In this document: positions 58,036-64,000 of the stretch, piece by piece | Numbering within the stretch: the stretch's first letter is position 1 | Layout: each line of letters starts with the position of its first letter | From: Branchiostoma floridae | Taxonomy: Eukaryota; Chordata; Leptocardii; Amphioxiformes; Branchiostomatidae | NCBI RefSeq assembly: GCF_000003815.2 | Contig: NC_049982.1 | Span: 20,077,139 to 20,141,138, forward strand | Length of the DNA stretch: 64,000 bases | Reading direction: 5' to 3' | Program-made: the position numbers and the translations under genes | Notes under the pieces: model-generated | The model's input: the letters and a program-made list of their open reading frames with translations, nothing else | Database searches by the model: none | What the model was told of the DNA's origin: nothing

Positions 58036-58735
58036 TGATGTACATTTTCGACATTTACTGTTTCGGAGGCTAATGAGTTGCGCAAAACGATTTTTAAGTT
58101 TTGTAAAAGCCAAGCTTATTTGTACATTTTGATATATCTAACACATTTTCCTTGCAGTGGTATGTACTAAAGTGCTGTATTTTCCGAGTCTTAAAAAAGA
58201 TAATACACGTAACTCAATTCTCAATTCATTAATGAGAAAACGGTGGAAGGTGAAAATCAAAGCCAGGGAAGAAACCTTAAGAGCTTACAAGGTAAATAAT
58301 ACTGTTCTGGGCTCAAAGTAGAAAGCCTTACTTTGTTGACTACATTTTTCAAACAGAAAAAGAAGGCAAACTACTTGTATTGGATAAAAAAAAGCATGGT
58401 CAAAAATATGATATTCATGAGCGACTCTCTTCAACAGAGATGTGGACCACTCACTTATCATGTAGAAAACTGCGTTGTCATGTCTAACATTGAAAAGCAA
58501 CCAAGCTAAAATGGTTATGTTACGTACAATTGAGGACATGTTCGCCACACATCTTGAATTATATCATACACTGAGAGTATACGTAAGACATGTCCTTATT
58601 ATGCTGTTTGAAGACTAACTGAGCAAGTGGACTATTTCCAGTATGTTCCAGTATTCGATGTTATTAGATGCTATTAGGTCGAAATAGCAGGAGTACAGCA
58701 CGGTCATCATTTAAAAAAAACTCCAAAATCTTAAC
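58036..58735. other. 3' flank of the ENPP-like gene
   Basis: AT-rich sequence between the mariner-type element and the ENPP stop codon, probably including the ENPP 3' UTR. No other feature was seen. Confidence 0.4.
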
Positions 58736-61700
58736 TTACGCAAAGTTCATCTTAATGGTAGTTAAAATGACGAAGATGACAAGCAAAAGAGGGTAGTTTG
58801 GAGTCATCGCCATAGCAACGGACGCAGTACGCTCGGCGAGGAGACCCCGGACTCGTTCCCAGGATCCGTTGTTGGGGGCGGGGGTGATGTCGATCAGGGA
58901 GCACAGCAGGTTGTAGATGTCGACGTTGTGAAATGGAGGCACGCGATGGCCGCGGCGGAAACTCGGACCTCGGGCCGCGAAGATAGTTCGCATGGACGAC
59001 ATCTCCTGGTCCCAGCCGTGCATACCCTTGAAGGCCAGCTGGTCGGGGGTGAGCTCGGACTTGTTCTGCAACAAAACAAAACATTTCTTTTCTGTATGGC
59101 AAAATCTCTTGTGACCAATACAGTACGTATCTATTCAATCTTCAACCAATCAGTCTACCGATTGTTCCTTTTCCCCGGTAGGATTACTCCCGGACATTTC
59201 CGAGGTTATTGCTGATTGTGTTTCAGTCAGCAATCAACATTCTATAATATATAACGTTACTAGTATATAGAAATCCTCGCAATGGCACAGTTCTCGACAT
59301 GTTATGTGTTAAGCTGGTGTGTTCCATTGAGTCTTACTTACAGGGACAATAAGCCATCCCTCGTCCGTAACAGCCAGGAGCGGCATGATGCGCCTGTGCT
59401 TGGAGTAGTGCAAGCGCTCGGGGAGATCTTCCTTCCTGTACACAGTCATGTTGGGGTGAGCGTTCTGTAGGGCGTTCACCACGTCGTCCTCACGACCACT
59501 GACGGGCAGAATGCTAGCCAATGGAGCGAAGTCAGCTATCTTGTCTATCCAAGACCTATGGAAGTGAGAATGATTTTTCAAGTTGGAGAACACCTAGCAC
59601 AAGACTTGTTAGACACGTTAGACAACGCCCTCGGGGCGTCGCCAAAAGAGGGATATGCAATAACGCCAATTAAGTAAAGAAACATGAGGTAGTCGGGCTT
59701 ACTTATTGACGTAGTCGTACAGAGAGATGATGCGGTCAGTGCTGATGGTCGCCATGCCGTGGTCGCTCACCAGGAGGATGTTGAGACTGTCCTCCAGCCC
59801 GGCGTCCCGTACCCTCTGCAGCAGGTACCCCAGCACGCCGTCCATCTGCTCGGACTGGCGGCAGGAATGGGACGTCACACCGAAACCCATAGACTCGCTA
59901 CCCACCAAGCAGATTTATCTATTTCATTTATTTATCAATTGCAATATTGTTGGTGGCCCCTTCAGTTGTCAACAACTGATTTCCGGATGCTTCTAGGGAA
60001 GATCGTAACGTTCGCTCGACGGTCCTGTTTACTTAGCTATCTGCCAAGGGGAAAACAGGCTAAAAGACCTGTACAATGTTACATTCAAATATCTGCTTGG
60101 AGATAAGACCCCACCCCCTCATGACGTGTTCAATATATAGTACATACCGAACATAATGAAAACCCTAGTACAAAGTACTAGTCTTGAATTTTCTACCATC
60201 GACTTTAGTCCCCTGCTATATCTCTGTGCTAGACCTCAACAGTAATGTATTAAAGCCCTTCTCTGTGCTGTACATAAATGTACCTACTAGCAAATTTTGC
60301 AATAGAAGTGCAGTTGGTCGATACACAATGCATATATAATGATTTATGTAAAACCAATTAAAAACGTTACTATAAGCTTGCAATGGATGACAAGTAGTTT
60401 GAAAGACCCAGAGGTTCAAACTGAAAATGTATTCTAAAAACAGCTATTTGCAAATTACTCACAAACATGGCATTCACTTCAAGTTCCTCACCTTTTCAAT
60501 GACCTCTGGTCCGTCCGCCCCATAAGCGTGCCCTGTGGCATCTGGCTCCTCCAAGTACAAAGTCACGATGTCGATATCTTCTTCCACAAACCATTCCATC
60601 ACTCTGTCCACACGGAACTACAACGTAGAGACATGTGTACAGTGGTAGCCAACCGCTCAAGGTTTGATAAATCACGTTTGTTTTTATGATTTAGATCTGA
60701 TGTGACATGACATGGTTTTGGTTTGATTCACGCCATTTACATTTGTTTTTGAGTTTGGTGTAATTCCCAAACACATTTAGAAATTGTTTTGGAAACAATT
60801 ACATGTAATCAGAATGGAGTGGAAAATATCAAATGGTTAAGATAACTTAGTCGAGGAACTTTGATAGCATTAGACAAGACAATACAGCAACACACCTGAG
60901 CCGAATGACTTTCGTTATAAGGTACCCAGATATCTGGATGCATGCCCTTGATAGGCGCCTCGCTCCCAGGCCAGAAGTAAGCAGCTGATTTGCGGCCCTG
61001 CATTCGTGCCGACTGCCAGATTGGCTCGGCTCCAACATCCCACCATTCAGCAGTATGAACACCCTAAAACGTAAAAGCTTGTTAAGTTAAAGCCCCCCCC
61101 CCCCCAAAAAAAAAAACACGCACGCAAACACACACACAGGTGAACTTACCTTTTCTGATTTTGATTGAAATATGTAGTGAAATGGTAGTACGATAACTCT
61201 TTGTACGTTCAAAGTCTGATAGAAGTGTTTGGAACTTGTATCAATGCGACTAAGTAGTAACGTTAAAGTAAACAAAATTATTACCTTCCAGAAAAAGTCG
61301 TCTAGTTCAGGGTCGTACATACTGTTACCCACGATGCCATGACTTTCTTGGTACAAACCTGGAAAAGAAAGGAACAATTCTGTAACATGTTAAGATATAT
61401 CTTAGAAGCTGTTTGTTCTCATTGTCGCTGCGTGTTTGGTCTGAAAATTCAGAATAAGCACAAAAGTTAAGAATAACATTATTCTATGAATTATGCAGTA
61501 ACTAACCTAAACCATTGACGTTATTATAGTTTGTACTGTCAAGATTGTTTTATTCATAATGTGCATGATTATAACGTTACATATGGGTACATGTGGATGA
61601 TTTACAACACCTTACTCCCCTCCTCCTTATCCTCAACCTTGACCAAACAGTGTTCGCACCAGGTACGGCACGGTACGAGATTGCGTCATTTCTGGGAACA

Positions 61701-62746
61701 GGAAGAAAGGCCGCGGGGACAATGACTTTTTCTCGGAAGCGAAGCATCAAGTGTAAAATTTTGGACACTTCCTTGTGCGGCTACCTACTTGAACTTCGAA
61801 CTCTAAACACGGCGTTTTTTTCTTTGTTCATTTTACTTGAAGCAGCAAATTGCGTCACATACCATACTAACTAGGCCTCTGTTATACGATTCAGACCAAA
61901 CTGTGGTGACGCTTAACGTTACAAGCTAAACACAACAAACTGTAATTAATGCCATGACCTTCTGCAAAAATAGTGATTTAGTCAAGCATTAATTTGCCCT
62001 ACCTCAAACACCTGGGCGGCTCATTCCTATCTATTAATTATCTTATTTGGAAATTACAAAACGTCATAACGCATTTTTTTCACAGTCGTCGGAATTCCGT
62101 AAACCCAAGGAGCTTTCATCGTTTGTAAGCCATAGAAATCAGACTCTCTTGCTCAGCGAAGCCACGGACAACGAGCTTAAGGCGTGCCGGAAACTGAGAG
62201 TAGAACAGTATCATGGTAATGTACGAATTACACCCCAACAAACTGTGCTGTGAGGCTTACCTGTGACTATACTGAAGTGGTTAGGGAAGGACTTTGTGAC
62301 GAAGGTGCTGTAGATATACGGTGCCTTGACGCCTTCTCTTGCCATCTGGTCAATGTTGGGGGTTGAAGCTTTCTGCAATGAATAACAGAACATTTTCGGC
62401 CAGTAAGTGAAATTGAGTAGGCTTTGGGCTGTTGAACTTCCTACATAGGAAGGTAAGCAATAATTGTGGTAAAAGAAATCAGAAGTCGGAGAGATGTTCT
62501 CTTTTAAAAAAATATCGAACGAATTTTCTCCAAAATTTTTCTTCCCTGAGGTTCTCAGAGAGGAAAATAACACAATCAATGAGGTGGCGCCATGCCATTC
62601 ACTGATCTGCAAACACACACCTGCAAATAGTCCCAACGAAAACCATCCATAGAAACCAGTAGGGTTTTCATCTTCGCCTGCAGACTTGGCGGCACGGCGC
62701 ACACAAGGCACACGGCTAACAGGAAACAAGACGCCGTACGAACCAT
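58736..62746 (-). CDS. ENPP4/ENPP5-like ectonucleotide pyrophosphatase/phosphodiesterase (8 exons, 433 aa)
   Basis: This is a secreted or membrane-anchored two-zinc phosphodiesterase of the alkaline phosphatase superfamily, acting outside the cell on phosphodiester or pyrophosphate bonds. Exons: 62746-62621, 62372-62261, 61358-61285, 61063-60896, 60617-60492, 59854-59703, 59555-59342, 59065-58736, all in phase. Residues 1 to about 23 form a signal peptide. Metal ligands are visible: Asp34 (SMDGFRWDY), Asp186/His190 (PDATGHAYG), Asp233/His234 (SDHGM) and His340 (GMHGWD). The nucleophile position in TKSFPNH holds Ser70, where most ENPPs have Thr. HPNMTVYRKEDLPERLHY resembles ENPP4 and ENPP5 closely. 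A hydrophobic C-terminal segment (PLLLVIFVILTTI) suggests a membrane anchor. Length is close to ENPP4/5 (about 450-480). I cannot say which paralog it is; it may predate their split. Confidence 0.93.
61091..61138. repeat. Low-complexity C/A tract
   Basis: A run of C then A followed by CA repeats, in an ENPP intron. It is simple sequence only. Confidence 0.8.
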
Positions 62747-64000
62747 CTTCACCGCCAGGTGGACAGCAGTCTAGTGACTTTCTACGCAGTTACATGGCGT
62801 TTTTATTTGTCATTCAGACTTTGGACTTGTTCCAACGACACTGCCAGGTACTGTCCTTTTGCTTTTTTTTCTTGGAAATGTTTACACAGTCACAAAGTCC
62901 CGACTGTTCCGGCGACGCCCTATTGTTTCAACGACGAGGTGGTGTAGGCCAGTTTTTTTATCTTTTTTTTTAATTTACCTGTTTAAGTTCACCACAAAAC
63001 AAGGCTCATGGAGCCACTCATACGTTTTGGGTTACATTACTGGATAATGAAGACAGATGTTTGTTTACCCCTGTCTTAAAAAGTTTTTTTTATGTGTTAA
63101 TGAACCATAGTGTTTCACGGAAGTGATGAAGTCACACATCACTTTTCTCGGCAGTTGAAATTTCAATTCACACCAAAAGACATGGCATATCCCCCTCCTT
63201 CGTTGAAATTATTTGTTTACTCGTTTCTAGGCACAAATATTGGGTAGTTCTAAAGGGTAGACTGAAACGACAGAGGGGCGATCTCCAGCCTGTTACTCAC
63301 GGGGTCGGTGTGGGAACCAGTGAAACGACAGAGGGGCGAGTAGAACAGAAAGAAACAATATATACAAATATCCTGACTCCCGGAATCACAAACCTAGCAG
63401 CGGAACCGATTCGGCCAAAAGCCTGACAGGCGTTTGGCATGGTCGGTTGGCGCTACTTGTACCTCCACTGTTACAAGACACACCACAAAGGCAAGTATAC
63501 AGCGTTGGCGAACGTAGATGTAGAATAATTTGCTCTATTGGACAATACCTGAACATTTGAGACATTCATTAATCCAATTGTTTGTACACCTATCGCATGA
63601 TTTCTTGGAACAACCGTCACACAGGGCCCAACGACCGGTAGTGAAAACTGGAGTCACATGCTGCTGTTGACCATAGTATTGTCGTAAATGTATTTTACGT
63701 TGCCACTGTAAATGTTTGGGATGGGATTCAGCCATTCATCAGCTTTGTCTTACGTTGTATCGCCATCACTGTATATATATGAATGAAATGTTGATTGTAT
63801 TTTCTTTTCCCTTGGATATGCCTGTATTAGGCTCCATGGCTAGTGAGCAATAGGGTGCCCATTTTGAACCACACGGAGCTTAAAAATACTATCAAACTCA
63901 ACGTTACACCTAGAGCCTTATTTGGTGGGAAGCTCTATAAGTTTGGTGGGCAGTCTGAATTGAACCTCCAAACAATAAACAATGGCGATGGATTTATTGA
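62747..64000. other. ENPP upstream region and window end
   Basis: It should contain the ENPP promoter. A 19-bp direct repeat, TGAAACGACAGAGGGGCGA, occurs at 63263-63281 and 63321-63339. A minus-strand frame at 63535-63735 has several closely spaced cysteines (CDGCSKKSCDRC) but no known domain. Near the end, AACAATGGCG at 63979-63988 is a good translation-start context on the plus strand and could open another gene beyond the window; there is too little sequence to judge. Confidence 0.35.

Noticed and set aside
60060-60420. Possible additional gene in an ENPP intron
   Set aside because: Only short shadow ORFs without family resemblance.
63535-63735. Cys-rich minus-strand ORF as a zinc-binding gene
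   Set aside because: Only 66 codons, no complete known zinc-finger spacing, no splice context.

Overview
The window is eukaryotic nuclear DNA from an animal. Its genes are split into many short exons with GT-AG junctions, its introns are full of inverted-repeat elements, and its proteins match vertebrate families almost residue for residue. Protein similarity, intron density and the repeat types suggest a cephalochordate (amphioxus, Branchiostoma); that assignment is inferred, not proven. Two 100-N gaps (15344-15443 and 55121-55220) mark a scaffolded assembly.

Layout: VPS51 (+, 729-14110, 22 exons, first exon missing) carries an intronless arylacetamide-deacetylase-like gene on the opposite strand inside one intron (4022-5239). 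A 7.4 kb spacer follows, with one gap and two unassigned candidate exons. WDR1/AIP1 (-, 21509-30776, 16 exons, 605 aa) and cyclin J (+, CDS 32903-35068, noncoding first exon ending at 31325) are divergent and share a compact promoter region. GPAM-type mitochondrial glycerol-3-phosphate acyltransferase (-, 38352-54163, 21 exons, 874 aa) converges on cyclin J. One GPAM intron holds an apparently intact RTE-like LINE (44542-47858) with a target-site duplication, itself inserted in an older inverted-repeat element. After a repeat-rich spacer with a mariner-type MITE comes a complete ENPP4/5-like ectophosphodiesterase (-, 58736-62746, 8 exons, 433 aa). The last 1.2 kb has no supported gene.

The genes do not form one pathway. 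They are independent housekeeping or metabolic loci: endosome-to-Golgi tethering, actin filament disassembly, cell-cycle control, glycerolipid synthesis, ester hydrolysis and extracellular phosphodiester hydrolysis.

Most notable observations: an AT-AC (U12-type) intron in WDR1 with a matching donor, branch site and acceptor, which restores a WD-repeat segment; a GC-AG intron in cyclin J; a perfect CArG box plus an ETS site upstream of WDR1; the nested antisense esterase gene; and a set of foldback elements, including a roughly 610-bp near-palindrome. I found no previously unknown multi-gene system. All exon models were built by eye from splice signals, reading phase and remembered family sequences.
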